A stretch of 64,000 nucleotides of DNA from Metellina segmentata. Its lineage: Eukaryota; Arthropoda; Arachnida; Araneae; Tetragnathidae. A model generated the notes under the pieces. It was not told where the DNA came from and did no database searches. It saw only the letters and a list, made by a program, of their open reading frames with translations. Position 1 is the stretch's first letter. The number at the start of each line of letters is the position of its first letter. Made by a program: the position numbers and the translations under genes. The stretch spans positions 93,708,411 through 93,772,410 of the forward strand of contig OX375883.1 in the NCBI GenBank assembly GCA_947359465.1. The letters run 5' to 3'. This document shows, in pieces, positions 32,945 to 44,308 of the stretch.

Positions 32945-33026
32945 GCATTCGTGGCAGAGTGGTTAAGGCGATGGACTCGAAATCCATTGGGATCTTCCAG
33001 CGTAGGTTCGAATCCTACCGACTGCG
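32945..33026 (+). tRNA. tRNA-Ser(CGA) copy 88
   Basis: G4T, C12A and one variable-arm change (TTCCAGC). Terminator ATAC then T-run. Confidence 0.72.
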
Positions 33027-33315
33027 ATACTTTTTTTAAAGTTATAAACATCTATTTTAGATATTAAAGTCACCAATGCTGTATAGATAACTAGCATGTG
33101 TTGCCGACATTTATCACGGAAAGAAATCATGGAGTTTGTATTGTAAATATTGTTCAGACAATAGTTTCTCTTTTAAAGAGTAATAATATAAAAATAATAT
33201 TTGATACCTCTATAAGCACGTAAAGTGTGTATAGAAAAGTTGCTCATTACTGCTGTGTTACTACCATGCTAAAAAACAGTTGTTACATTGATAATGATAG
33301 CAGCTGTGAATGTGA

Positions 33316-33397
33316 GCAGTCGTGGCCGAGTGGTTATGGCGATGGACTCGAAATCCAGTAGGATCTTCTCGCGTAGGTTCGAATCCTACCGACTGCG
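33316..33397 (+). tRNA. tRNA-Ser(CGA) copy 89
   Basis: T22 with an intact T stem; T43G and two variable-arm changes (TAGGA, TTCTC). T-run terminator. Confidence 0.72.
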
Positions 33398-33688
33398 ATA
33401 GTTTTTTTTTAAAGTTATAAACATCTATTTTAGATATTAAAGTCACCAATGCTGTATAGGTAATTAGCATGTGTTTCCGACATTTATCACGGAAAGAAAT
33501 CATGGAGTTTGTATTATAATTATTGTTCAGACAACACTTTCTCTTTTAAAGAGTAATAATATAAAAATAACACTCCATACCTCTGTAAGCACGTAAAGTG
33601 TGAATAGAAAAGTTGCTCATTACTACTGTGTTACTACCATGCTAAAAAACAGTTGTTACAATGCTAATGATAGCATTTGTGAATGTGA

Positions 33689-33770
33689 GATGTCGTATCC
33701 GAGTGGTTAAGGCGATGGACTCGAAATCCGTTGGGATCTTCCCGCGTAGGTTCGAATCCTACCGACTGCG
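33689..33770 (+). pseudogene. tRNA-Ser(CGA) pseudogene copy 90
   Basis: Acceptor GATGTCG (positions 2 and 3 unpaired) and A box TATCCGAGTGG (G9A, G10T). The 3' half is consensus except A42G. Confidence 0.62.
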
Positions 33771-34064
33771 ATATTCTTTCTTTTTAAGTTGTAAACATCT
33801 ATTTTAGATATTAAAGTCACCAATGCTGTATAGGTAACTAGCATGTGTTTTCGACATTTATCACGGTAAGAAATCATGGAGTTTGTATCATAATTATTGT
33901 TCAGACAACAGTTTCTCTTTCTAAGAGGAATAATATAAAAATAACACTCCATACCTCTTAAAGCCCAAGAAGTGTGAAAACAAAAGTTGCTTTTTAGTTC
34001 TGTGTTACTACGATGCAAAAAAAAACAATTGTTACATTGCTAATGATAGCAGGTGTGAATGTGA

Positions 34065-34146
34065 GCAGTCGTGGCCGAGTGGTTAAGGCGATGGACTCGA
34101 AATCCATTGGGATATTCCCGCGTAGGTTCGAATCCTACCGACAGCG
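34065..34146 (+). tRNA. tRNA-Ser(CGA) copy 91
   Basis: T70A only (A3:A70 mismatch), TAT loop. T-run terminator. Founder-type of the CGACAGC group. Confidence 0.84.
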
Positions 34147-34437
34147 ATAGTTTTTTTTTAAAGTTATCAACATCTATTTTAGATATTAAAGTCACCAATG
34201 CTGTATAGGTAACTAGCATGTGTTGCCGACATTTATCACGGAAAGAAATCATGGAGTTTTTATTATAATTTTTGTTCAGACAACAGTTTCTCTTTTAAAG
34301 AGTAATAATATAAAAATAACACTCCATACCTCTATAAGCACGTAAAGTGTGAACAGAAAAGTTGCTCATTACTGCTGTGTTACTACCATTCTAAAAAACA
34401 GTTGTTACATTGCTAATAATAGCAGTTTTGAATGTGA

Positions 34438-34519
34438 GCATTCGTGGCCGAGTGGTTAAGGCGATGGACTCGAAATCCATTGGGATCTTCCCGCGTAGGT
34501 TCGAATCCTACCGACTGCG
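34438..34519 (+). tRNA. tRNA-Ser(CGA) copy 92
   Basis: G4T only, TCT loop. Flank TTTTGAATGTGA. T5CT5 terminator. Confidence 0.85.
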
Positions 34520-34811
34520 ATAGTTTTTCTTTTTAAGTTGTAAACATCTATTTTAGATATTAAAGTCACCAATGCTGTATAGGTAACTAGCATGTGTTGC
34601 CGACATTTATCACGGAAAGAAATCATGGAGTTTGTATTATAATTATTGTTCAGACAACAGTTTCTCTTTTAAAGAGTAATAATATAAAAATAACACTCCA
34701 TACCTCTGTAAGCACGTAAAGTGTGAAAAGAAAAGTTGCTCAATACTGCTGTGTTACTACCATGCTAAAAAACAGTTGTTACATTGCTAATGATAGCAGG
34801 TGTAAATGTGA

Positions 34812-34893
34812 GCAGTCGTGGCCGAGTGGTTAAGGCGATGGACTCGAAATCCATTGGGATCTTCCCGCGTAGGTTCGAATCCTACCGACTGCG
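34812..34893 (+). tRNA. tRNA-Ser(CGA) copy 93, intact
   Basis: Consensus, TCT loop. T5CT4 terminator. Confidence 0.95.
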
Positions 34894-35185
34894 ATAGTTT
34901 TTCTTTTAAGATGTAAACATCTATTTTAGATATTAAAGTCACCAATGCTGTATATGTAACTAGCAGATGTTTCCGGCACTTATCACACAAAGGAATCATT
35001 GAGTTTGTATTATAATTATTGTTCAGACCACAGTTCCTCTTTGTAAGAGTAATAATATAAAAATAACACTCCATACCTCTTAAAGCCCAAGAAGTGTGAA
35101 AACAAAAGTTGCTTTTTAGTTCTGTGTTACTACCATGCAAAAAAAACAATTGTTACATTGCTAATGATAGCAGGTGTGAATGTGA

Positions 35186-35267
35186 GCAGTCGTGGCCGAG
35201 TGGTTAAGGCGATGGACTCGAAATCCATTGGGATCTTCCCGCGTAGGTTCGAATCCTACCGACTGCG
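35186..35267 (+). tRNA. tRNA-Ser(CGA) copy 94, intact
   Basis: Consensus, TCT loop; first gene of the 1,512-bp repeat. T5CT5 terminator. Confidence 0.95.
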
Positions 35268-35562
35268 ATAGTTTTTCTTTTTAAGTTGTAAACATCTGTT
35301 TTGGATATTAAAGTCACAAATATACTGTATAGGTAACTAGCATGTGTTTCCGAAATTTATCACGGAAAGAAATCACGGAGTTTGTATTATAATTATTGTT
35401 CAGACCAGAGTTCCTCTTTCTAAGAGTAATAATATAAAAATAACACTCCATACCTCTTAAAGCCCAAGAAGTGTGAATACAAGAGTTGTTTTTTAGTTCT
35501 GTGTTACTACCATGCAAAAAAAACAGTTGTTACATTGCTAATGATAGCATGTGTGAATGTGA

Positions 35563-35644
35563 GCAGTCGTGGCCGAGTGGTTAAGGCGAAGGACTCGAAA
35601 TCCATTGGGATATTCCCGCGTAGGTTCGAATCCTACGGACTGCG
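35563..35644 (+). tRNA. tRNA-Ser(CGA) copy 95
   Basis: T28A (anticodon stem) and C66G (G7:G66). TAT loop. T-run then GTTAAG. Confidence 0.77.
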
Positions 35645-35945
35645 ATAGTTTTTTTTGTTAAGTTATAAACATCTATTTTAGATATTAAAGCCACCAATGC
35701 TGTATAGGTAACTTGCAGATGTTTCCGGCACTTATCACACAAAGGAATCATTGAGTTTGTATTATAATTATTGTTCAGACAACAGTTTCTCTTTCTAAGA
35801 GTAATAATATAAAAATAACACTCCATACCTCTTAAAGCCCAAGAAGTGTGAATACAAAAGTTGCTTTTTAGTTCTGTGTTACTACCATGCAAAAAAAAAA
35901 AAAAAACAGTTGTTACATTGCTAATGATAGCAGGTGTGAATGTGA

Positions 35946-36027
35946 GCAGTCGTGGCAGAGTGGTTAACGCGAAGGACTCGAAATCCATTGGGATATTCCC
36001 GCGTAGGATCGAATCCTACGGACTGCG
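35946..36027 (+). tRNA. tRNA-Ser(CGA) copy 96
   Basis: C12A and G23C in the D stem, T28A, T54A (GGATCG, still within the B-box pattern) and C66G. A 16-base A-run lies upstream. T-run terminator. Confidence 0.65.
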
Positions 36028-36319
36028 ATAGTTTTTTTTGTTAAGTTATAAACATCTATTTTAGATATTAAAGCCACCAATGCTGTATAGGTAACTAGCA
36101 TGTGTTGCCGACATTTATCACGGAAAGAAATCATGGAGTTTGTATTATAATTATTGTTCAGACAACAGTTTCTCTTTTAAAGAGTAATAATATAAAAATA
36201 ACACTCCATACCTCTGTAAGCACGTAAAGTGTGAAAAGAAAAGTTGCTCAATACTGCTGTGTTACTACCATGCTAAAAAACAGTTGTTACATTGCTAATG
36301 ATAGCAGGTGTGAATGTGA

Positions 36320-36401
36320 GCAGTCGTGGCCGAGTGGTTATGGCGATGGACTCGAAATCCATTGGGATCTTCTCGCGTATGTTCGAATCCTACCGACTGC
36401 G
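36320..36401 (+). tRNA. tRNA-Ser(CGA) copy 97
   Basis: T-lineage, G52T, variable arm TTCTC. Terminator T5CTTATT. Confidence 0.78.
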
Positions 36402-36697
36402 ATAGTTTTTCTTATTAAGTTGTAAACATCTATTTTAGATATCAAAGACACAAATATACTGTATAGGTAACTTGCAGATGTTTCCGGCACTTATCACACA
36501 AAGGAATCATTGAGTTTGTATTATAATTATTGTTCAGACCACAGTTCCTCTTTGTAAGAGTAATAATATAAAAATAACACTCCATACCTCTTAAAGCCCA
36601 AGAAGTGTGAAAACAAAAGTTGCTTTTTAGTTCTGTGTTACTACCATGCAAAAAAAAACAATTGTTACATTGCTAATGATAGCAGGTGTGAATGTGA

Positions 36698-36779
36698 GCA
36701 GTCGTGGCCGAGTGGTTAAGGCGATGGACTCGAAATCCATTGGGATCTTCCCGCGTAGGTTCGAATCCTACCGACTGCG
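36698..36779 (+). tRNA. tRNA-Ser(CGA) copy 98, intact
   Basis: Consensus, TCT loop; duplicate of copy 94. T5CT5 terminator. Confidence 0.95.
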
Positions 36780-37074
36780 ATAGTTTTTCTTTTTAAGTTG
36801 TAAACATCTGTTTTGGATATTAAAGTCACAAATATACTGTATAGGTAACTAGCATGTGTTTCCGAAATTTATCACGGAAAGAAATCACGGAGTTTGTATT
36901 ATAATTATTGTTCAGACCAGAGTTCCTCTTTCTAAGAGTAATAATATAAAAATAACACTCCATACCTCTTAAAGCCCAAGAAGTGAGAATACAAGAGTTG
37001 TTTTTTAGTTCTGTGTTACTACCATGCAAAAAAAACAGTTGTTACATTGCTAATGATAGCATGTGTGAATGTGA

Positions 37075-37156
37075 GCAGTCGTGGCCGAGTGGTTAAGGCG
37101 AAGGACTCGAAATCCATTGGGATATTCCCGCGTAGGTTCAAATCCTACGGACTGCG
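37075..37156 (+). tRNA. tRNA-Ser(CGA) copy 99
   Basis: As copy 95 plus G57A. T-run then GTTAAG. Confidence 0.74.
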
Positions 37157-37457
37157 ATAGTTTTTTTTGTTAAGTTATAAACATCTATTTTAGATATTAA
37201 AGCCACCAATGCTGTATAGGTAACTTGCAGATGTTTCCGGCACTTATCACACAAAGGAATCATTGAGTTTGTATTATAATTATTGTTCAGACAACAGTTT
37301 CTCTTTCTAAGAGTAATAATATAAAAATAACACTCCATACCTCTTAAAGCCCAAGAAGTGTGAATACAAAAGTTGCTTTTTAGTTCTGTGTTACTACCAT
37401 GCAAAAAAAAAAAAAAAACAGTTGTTACATTGCTAATGATAGTAGGTGTGAATGTGA

Positions 37458-37539
37458 GCAGTCGCGGCCGAGTGGTTACTGCGAAGGACTCGAAATCCAT
37501 TGGGATATTCCCGCGTAGGTTCGAATCCTACGGACTGCG
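37458..37539 (+). tRNA. tRNA-Ser(CGA) copy 100
   Basis: T8C in the A box, A22C with G23T, T28A and C66G. Same as copy 116. T-run terminator. Confidence 0.65.
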
Positions 37540-37831
37540 ATAGTTTTTTTTGTTAAGTTATAAACATCTATTTTAGATATTAAAGCCACCAATGCTGTAT
37601 AGGTAACTAGCATGTGTTGCCGACATTTATCACGGAAAGAAATCATGGAGTTTGTATTATAATTATTGTTCAGACAACAGTTTCTCTTTTAAAGAGTAAT
37701 AATATAAAAATAACACTCCATACCTCTGTAAGCACGTAAAGTGTGAAAAGAAAAGTTGCTCAATACTGCTGTGTTACTACCATGCTAAAAAACAGTTGTT
37801 ACATTGCTAATGATAGCAGGTGTGAATGTGA

Positions 37832-37913
37832 GCAGTCGTGGCCGAGTGGTTATGGCGATGGACTCGAAATCCATTGGGATCTTCTCGCGTATGTTCGAAT
37901 CCTACCGACTGCG
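37832..37913 (+). tRNA. tRNA-Ser(CGA) copy 101
   Basis: T22, G52T, TTCTC variable arm; duplicate of copy 97. T5CTTATT terminator. Confidence 0.78.
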
Positions 37914-38209
37914 ATAGTTTTTCTTATTAAGTTGTAAACATCTATTTTAGATATCAAAGACACAAATATACTGTATAGGTAACTTGCAGATGTTTCCGGC
38001 ACTTATCACACAAAGGAATCATTGAGTTTGTATTATAATTATTGTTCAGACCACAGTTCCTCTTTGTAAGAGTAATAATATAAAAATAACACTCCATACC
38101 TCTTAAACCCCAAGAAGTGTGAAAACAAAAGTTGCTTTTTAGTTCTGTGTTACTACCATGCAAAAAAAAACAATTGTTACATTGCTAATGATAGCAGGTG
38201 TGAATGTGA

Positions 38210-38291
38210 GCAGTCGTGGCCGAGTGGTTAAGGCGATGGACTCGAAATCCATTGGGATATTCCCGCGTAGGTTCGAATCCTACCGACAGCG
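38210..38291 (+). tRNA. tRNA-Ser(CGA) copy 102
   Basis: T70A only, TAT loop. T-run terminator. Same as copies 118 and 120. Confidence 0.84.
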
Positions 38292-38582
38292 ATAGTTTTT
38301 TTTTTAAGTTATAAACATCTATTTTAGATATTAAAGTCACCAATGCTGTATAGGTAACTAGCATGTGTTGCCGACATTTATCACGGAAAGAAATCATGGA
38401 GTTTGTATTATAATCCTTGTTCAGACAACAGTTTCTCTTTTAAAGAGTAATAATATAAAAATAACACTCCATACCTCTATAAGCACGTAAAGTGTGAACA
38501 GAAAAGTTGCTCATTACTGCTGTGTTACTACCATTCTAAAAAACAGTTGTTACATTGCTAATAATAGCAGTTTTGAATGTGA

Positions 38583-38664
38583 GCAGTCGTGGCCGAGTGG
38601 TTAAGGCGATGGACTCGAAATCCATTGGGATTTTCCCGCGAAGGTTCGAATCCTACCGACTGCG
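38583..38664 (+). tRNA. tRNA-Ser(CGA) copy 103
   Basis: T50A (A:A in the T stem), TTT loop. T-run then GTTAAG. Same as copy 121. Confidence 0.84.
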
Positions 38665-38958
38665 ATAGTTTTTTTTGTTAAGTTGTAAACATCTATATTT
38701 TAGATATTAAAACCACGAATGCTGTATAGGTAACTAGCATGTGTTGCCGACATTTATCACGGAAAGAAATCATGGAGTTTGTATTATAATTATTGTTCAG
38801 ACAACAGTTTCTCTTTTAAAGAGTAATAATATAAAAATAACACTCCATACCTCTGTAAGCACGTAAAGTGTGAATAGAAAAGTTGCTCATTACTGCTGTG
38901 TTACTACCATGCTAAAAAACATTTGTTACATTGCTAATGATAGCAGGTGTGAATGTGA

Positions 38959-39040
38959 GCAGTCGTGGCCGAGTGGTTATGGCGATGGACTCGAAATCCC
39001 TTGGGATCTTCTCGCGTATGTTCGAATCCTAACGACTGCG
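38959..39040 (+). tRNA. tRNA-Ser(CGA) copy 104
   Basis: T22, A42C, TTCTC variable arm, G52T and C65A. T5CT5 terminator. Same as copies 122 and 145. Confidence 0.68.
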
Positions 39041-39336
39041 ATAGTTTTTCTTTTTAAGTTGTAAACATCTATTTTAGATATTAAAGACACAAATTTACTG
39101 TATAGGTAACTTGCAGATGTTTCCGGCACTTATCACACAAAGGAATCATTGAGTTTGTATTATAATTATTGTTCAGACCACAGTTCCTCTTTCTAAGAGT
39201 AATAATATAAAAATAACACTCCATACCTCTTAAAGCCCAAGAAGTGTGAAAACAAAAGTTGCTTTTTAGTTCTGTGTTACTACCATGCAAAAAAAAACAA
39301 TTGTTACATTGCTAATGATAGCAGATGTGAATGTGA

Positions 39337-39418
39337 GCAGTCGTGGCCGAGTGGTTAAGGCGATGGACTCGAAATCCATTGGGATATTCCCGCGTAGGTT
39401 CGAATCCTTCCGACAGCG
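39337..39418 (+). tRNA. tRNA-Ser(CGA) copy 105
   Basis: A64T and T70A, TAT loop. T-run terminator. Same as copies 123 and 129. Confidence 0.77.
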
Positions 39419-39710
39419 ATAGTTTTTTTTTTAAAGTTATAAACATCTATTTTAGATATTAAAGTCACCAATGCTGTATAGGTAACTAGCATGTGTTGCC
39501 GACATTTATCACGGAGAGAAATCATGGAGTTTGTATTATAATTCTTGTTCAGACAACAGTTTCTCTTTTAAAGAGTAATAATATAAAAATAACACTCCAT
39601 ACCTCTATAAGCACGTAAAGTGTGAACAGAAAAGTTGCTCATTACTGCTGTGTTACTACCATTCTAAAAAACAGTTGTTACATTGCTAATAATAGCAGTT
39701 TTGAATGTGA

Positions 39711-39792
39711 GCAGTCGTGGCCGAGTGGTTAAGGCGATGGACTCGAAATCCATTGGGATTTTCCCGCGTAGGTTCGAATCCTACCGACTGCG
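39711..39792 (+). tRNA. tRNA-Ser(CGA) copy 106, intact
   Basis: Consensus, TTT loop; inverted-repeat centre ATAA. T-run then GTTAAG. Confidence 0.94.
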
Positions 39793-40086
39793 ATAGTTTT
39801 TTTTGTTAAGTTATAAACATTTATTTTAGATATTAAAGCCACGAATGCTGTATAGGTAACTAGCATGTGTTGCCGACATTTATCACGGAAAGAAATCATG
39901 GAGTTTGTATTATAATTATTGTTCAGACAACAGTTTCTCTTTTAAAGAGTAATAATATAAAAATAACACTCCATACCTCTTAAAGCCCAAGAAGTGTGAA
40001 TACAAAAGTTGCTAATTAGTTCTGTGTTACTACCATGCAAAAAAAAACAGTTGTTACATTGCTAATGATAGCAGGTATGAATGTGA

Positions 40087-40168
40087 GCAGTCGTGGCCGA
40101 GTGGTTAAGGCGATGGACTCGAAATCCATTGGGATATTCCCGCGTAGGTTCGAATCCTACCGACTGCG
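40087..40168 (+). tRNA. tRNA-Ser(CGA) copy 107, intact
   Basis: Consensus, TAT loop. T-run terminator. Confidence 0.94.
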
Positions 40169-40459
40169 ATAGTTTTTTTTTTAAGTTATAAACATCTATT
40201 TTAGATATTAAAGTCACCAATGCTGTATAGGTAACTAGCATGTGTTGCCGACATTTATCACGGAAAGAAATCATGGAGTTTGTATTATAATTATTGTTCA
40301 GACAACAGTTTCTCTTTTAAAGAGTAATAATATAAAAATAACACTCCATACCTCTGTAAGCACGTAAAGTGTGAATAGAAAAGTTGCTCATTACTGCTGT
40401 GTTACTACCATGCTAAAAAACATTTGTTACATTGCTAATGATAGCAGGTGCGAATGTGA

Positions 40460-40541
40460 GCAGTCGTGGCCGAGTGGTTATGGCGATGGACTCGAAATCC
40501 ATTGGGATCTTCCCGCGTACGTTCGAATCCTACCGACTGCG
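40460..40541 (+). tRNA. tRNA-Ser(CGA) copy 108
   Basis: T-lineage, G52C. T5CT5 terminator. Same as copy 132. Confidence 0.82.
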
Positions 40542-40838
40542 ATAGTTTTTCTTTTTAAGTTGTAAACATCTATTTTAGATATTAAAGTCACAAATATACT
40601 GTATAAGTAACTTGCAGGTGTTTCCGGCACTTCTCACACAAAGGAATCATTGAGTTTGTATTATAATTATTGTTGAGACCACAATTCCTCTTTCTAAGAG
40701 TAATAATATAAAAATAACACTCCATACCTCTTAAAGCCCAAGAAGTGTGAAAACAAAAGTTGCTTTTTAGTTCTGTGTTACTACCATGCAAAAAAAAAAC
40801 AGTTGTTACATTGCTAATGATAGCAGGTGTGAATGTGA

Positions 40839-40920
40839 GCAGTCGTGGCCGAGTGGTTAAGGCGATGGACTCGAAATCCATTGGGATATTCCCGCGTAGG
40901 TTCGAATCCTACCGACAGCG
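40839..40920 (+). tRNA. tRNA-Ser(CGA) copy 109
   Basis: T70A only, TAT loop. T-run terminator. Same as copy 133. Confidence 0.84.
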
Positions 40921-41211
40921 ATAGTTTTTTTTTAAAGTTATAAACATCTATTTTAGATATTAAAGTCACCAATGCTGTATAGGTAACTAGCATGTGTTGC
41001 CGACATTTATCACGGAAAGAAATCATGGAGTTTGTATTATAATTCTTGTTCAGACAACAGTTTCTCTTTTAAAGAGTAATAATATAAAAATAACACTCCA
41101 TACCTCTATAAGCACGTAAAGTGTGAACAGAAAAGTTGCTCATTACTGCTGTGTTACTACCATTCTAAAAAACAGTTGTTACATTGCTAATAATAGCAGT
41201 TTTTAATGTGA

Positions 41212-41293
41212 GCAGTCGTGGCCGAGTGGTTAAGGCGATGGACTCGAAATTCATTGGGATTTTCCCGCGTAGGTTCGAATCCTACCGACTGCG
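41212..41293 (+). tRNA. tRNA-Ser(CGA) copy 110
   Basis: C40T only, a G-T wobble in the anticodon stem; TTT loop. T-run then GTTAAG. Same as copy 134. Confidence 0.89.
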
Positions 41294-41587
41294 ATAGTTT
41301 TTTTTGTTAAGTTGTAAACATCTATATTTTAGATATTAAAGCCACGTATGCTGTATAGGTAACTAGCATGTGTTGCCGACATTTATCACGGAAAGAAATC
41401 ATGGAGTTTGTATTATAATTATTGTTCAGACAACAGTTTCTCTTTTAAAGAGTAATAATATAAAAATAACACTCCATACCTCTGTAAGCACGTAAAGTGT
41501 GAATAGAAAAGTTGCTCATTACTGCTGTGTTACTACCATTCTAAAAAACAGTTGTTACATTGCTAATGATAGCAGGTGTGAATGTGA

Positions 41588-41669
41588 GCAGTCGTGGCCG
41601 AGAGGTTATGGCGATGGACTCGAAATCCATTGGGATCTTCCCGCGTAAGTTCGAATCCTACCGACTGCG
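41588..41669 (+). tRNA. tRNA-Ser(CGA) copy 111
   Basis: T16A, T22, G52A. T5CT5 terminator. Same as copies 135 and 142. Confidence 0.77.
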
Positions 41670-41961
41670 ATAGTTTTTCTTTTTAAGTTGTAAACATCAA
41701 TTTTAGATATTAAAGTCACCAATTCTGTATAGGTAACTAGCATGTGTTTCCGACATTTATCACGGAAAGAAATCATGGAGTTTGTATTATAATTATTGTT
41801 CAGACAACAGTTTCTCTTTCTAAGAGTAATAATATAAAAATAACATTCCATACCTCTTAAAGGCCAAGAAGTGTGAATACAAAAGTTGCTAATTAGTTCT
41901 GTGTTACTACCATGCAAAAAAACAGTTGTTACATTGCTAATAATAGCAGTTTTGAATGTGA

Positions 41962-42048
41962 GCAGTCGTGACCGAGTGGGGGGGTTAAGGCGATGGACTC
42001 GAAATCCATTGGGATTTTCCCGCGTAGGTTCGAATCCTACCGACTGCG
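41962..42048 (+). tRNA. tRNA-Ser(CGA) copy 112 with 7-G run in the D loop
   Basis: 87 nt. The GG at positions 18-19 is expanded to seven G, which lengthens the D loop by five bases and spreads the A box. G10A as well. The rest is consensus with a TTT loop. Its block partner, copy 143, has the normal GG. Terminator ATGG then T-run. Confidence 0.65.
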
Positions 42049-42340
42049 ATGGTTTTTTTTGTTAAGTTATAAACATCTATTTTAGATATTAAAGCCACGA
42101 ATGCTGTATAGGTAACTAGCATGTGTTGCCGACATTTATCACGGAAAGAAATCATGGAGTTTGTATTATAATTATTGTTCAGACAACAGTTTCTCTTTTA
42201 AAGAGTAATAATATAAAAATAACACTCCATACCTCTGTAAGCACGTAAAGTGTGAATAGAAAAGTTGCTCATTACTGCTGTGTTACTACCATGCTAAAAT
42301 ACATTTGTTACATTGCTAATGATAGCAGGTGCGAATGTGA

Positions 42341-42422
42341 GCAGTCGTGGCCGAGTGGTTATGGCGATGGACTCGAAATCCATTGGGATCTTCCCGCGTA
42401 CGTTCGAATCCTACCGACTGCG
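42341..42422 (+). tRNA. tRNA-Ser(CGA) copy 113
   Basis: T-lineage, G52C. T5CT5 terminator. Confidence 0.82.
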
Positions 42423-42718
42423 ATAGTTTTTCTTTTTAAGTTGTAAACATCTATTTTAGATATTAAAGTCACAAATATACTGTATAAGTAACTTGCAGAT
42501 GTTTCCGGCACTTATCACACAAAGGAATCATTGAGTTTGTATTATAATTATTGTTGAGACCACAATTCCTCTTTCTAAGAGTAATAATATAAAAATAACA
42601 CTCCATACCTCTTAAAGCCCAAGAAGTGTGAAAACAAAAGTTGCTTTTTAGTTCTGTGTTACTACCATGCAAAAAAAAACAGTTGTTACATTGCTAATGA
42701 TAGCAGGTGTGAATGTGA

Positions 42719-42800
42719 GCAGTCGTGGCCGAGTGTTTAAGGCGATGGACTCGAAATCCATTGGGATATTCCCGCGTAGGTTCGAATCCTACCGACTGCG
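42719..42800 (+). tRNA. tRNA-Ser(CGA) copy 114
   Basis: G19T, changing the invariant GG of the D loop and A box; otherwise consensus, TAT loop. T-run terminator. Same as copies 136 and 149. Confidence 0.8.
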
Positions 42801-43092
42801 ATAGTTTTTTTTTAAAGTTGTAAACATCTATTTTAGATATTAAAGTCACCAATGCTGTATAGGTAACTAGCATGTGTTGCCGACATTTATCACGGAAAGA
42901 AATCACGGAGTTTGTATTATAATTATTGTTCAGACCAGAGTTCCTCTTTCTAAGAGTAATAATATAAAAATAACACTCCATACCTCTTAAAGCCCAAGAA
43001 GTGAGAATACAAGAGTTGTTTTTTAGTTCTGTGTTACTACCATGCAAAAAAAACAGTTGTTACATTGCTAATGATAGCATGTGTGAATGTGA

Positions 43093-43174
43093 GCAGTCGT
43101 GGCCGAGTGGTTAAGGCGAAGGACTCGAAATCCATTGGGATATTCCCGCGTAGGTTCGAATCCTACGGACTGCG
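43093..43174 (+). tRNA. tRNA-Ser(CGA) copy 115
   Basis: T28A and C66G, as copy 95. T-run then GTTAAG. Confidence 0.77.
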
Positions 43175-43474
43175 ATAGTTTTTTTTGTTAAGTTGTAAAC
43201 ATCTATTTTAGATATTAAAGCCACCAATGCTGTATAGGTAACTTGCAGATGTTTCCGGCACTTATCACACAAAGGAATCATTGAGTTTGTATTATAATTA
43301 TTGTTCAGACAACAGTTTCTCTTTCTAAGAGTAATAATATAAAAATAACACTCCATACCTCTTAAAGCCCAAGAAGTGTGAATACAAAAGTTGCTTTTTA
43401 GTTCTGTGTTACTACCATGCAAAAAAAAAAAAAAACAGTTGTTACATTGCTAATGATAGTAGGTGTGAATGTGA

Positions 43475-43556
43475 GCAGTCGCGGCCGAGTGGTTACTGCG
43501 AAGGACTCGAAATCCATTGGGATATTCCCGCGTAGGTTCGAATCCTACGGACTGCG
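43475..43556 (+). tRNA. tRNA-Ser(CGA) copy 116
   Basis: T8C, A22C, G23T, T28A, C66G; duplicate of copy 100. T-run terminator. Confidence 0.65.
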
Positions 43557-43848
43557 ATAGTTTTTTTTGTTAAGTTATAAACATCTATTTTAGATATTAA
43601 AGCCACCAATGCTGTATAGGTAACTAGCATGTGTTGCCGACATTTATCACGGAAAGAAATCATGGAGTTTGTATTATAATTATTGTTCAGACAACAGTTT
43701 CTCTTTTAAAGAGTAATAATATAAAAATAACACTCCATACCTCTGTAAGCACGTAAAGTGTGAAAAGAAAAGTTGCTCAATACTGCTGTGTTACTACCAT
43801 GCTAAAAAACAGTTGTTACATTGCTAATGATAGCAGGTGTGAATGTGA

Positions 43849-43930
43849 GCAGTCGTGGCCGAGTGGTTATGGCGATGGACTCGAAATCCATTGGGATCTT
43901 CTCGCGTATGTTCGAATCCTACCGACTGCG
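43849..43930 (+). tRNA. tRNA-Ser(CGA) copy 117
   Basis: T22, G52T, TTCTC; duplicate of copy 101. T5CTTATT terminator. Confidence 0.78.
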
Positions 43931-44226
43931 ATAGTTTTTCTTATTAAGTTGTAAACATCTATTTTAGATATCAAAGAAACAAATATACTGTATAGGTAAC
44001 TTGCAGATGTTTCCGGCACTTATCACACAAAGGAATCATTGAGTTTGTATTATAATTATTGTTCAGACCACAGTTCCTCTTTGTAAGAGTAATAATATAA
44101 AAATAACACTCCATACCTCTTAAACCCCAAGAAGTGTGAAAACAAAAGTTGCTTTTTAGTTCTGTGTTACTACCATGCAAAAAAAAACAATTGTTACATT
44201 GCTAATGATAGCAGGTGTGAATGTGA

Positions 44227-44308
44227 GCAGTCGTGGCCGAGTGGTTAAGGCGATGGACTCGAAATCCATTGGGATATTCCCGCGTAGGTTCGAATCCTAC
44301 CGACAGCG
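44227..44308 (+). tRNA. tRNA-Ser(CGA) copy 118
   Basis: T70A only, TAT loop; duplicate of copy 102. T-run terminator. Confidence 0.84.

Larger units (their letters stand above)
35186..38209 (+). repeat. Higher-order repeat, 4 units, 1,512 bp, two copies (94-97, 98-101)
   Basis: Unit lengths are identical in both copies (377, 383, 374, 378) and so is the order of diagnostic changes. Copies 115-118 (43093-44599) repeat copies 99-102 at a shift of about 6,017 bp. Confidence 0.88.

Noticed and set aside
32544..32987. Minus-strand reading frames of 65-147 codons that recur every unit (this is the longest)
   Set aside because: They run antisense through tRNA and spacer, begin at many positions, repeat with the unit, and are disrupted by one-base unit-length changes. 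They are open only because the repeat lacks stops in that frame.
41962..42048. G-run as a tRNA intron
   Set aside because: Nuclear tRNA introns lie one base after the anticodon; this insertion is in the D loop and is a pure homopolymer.
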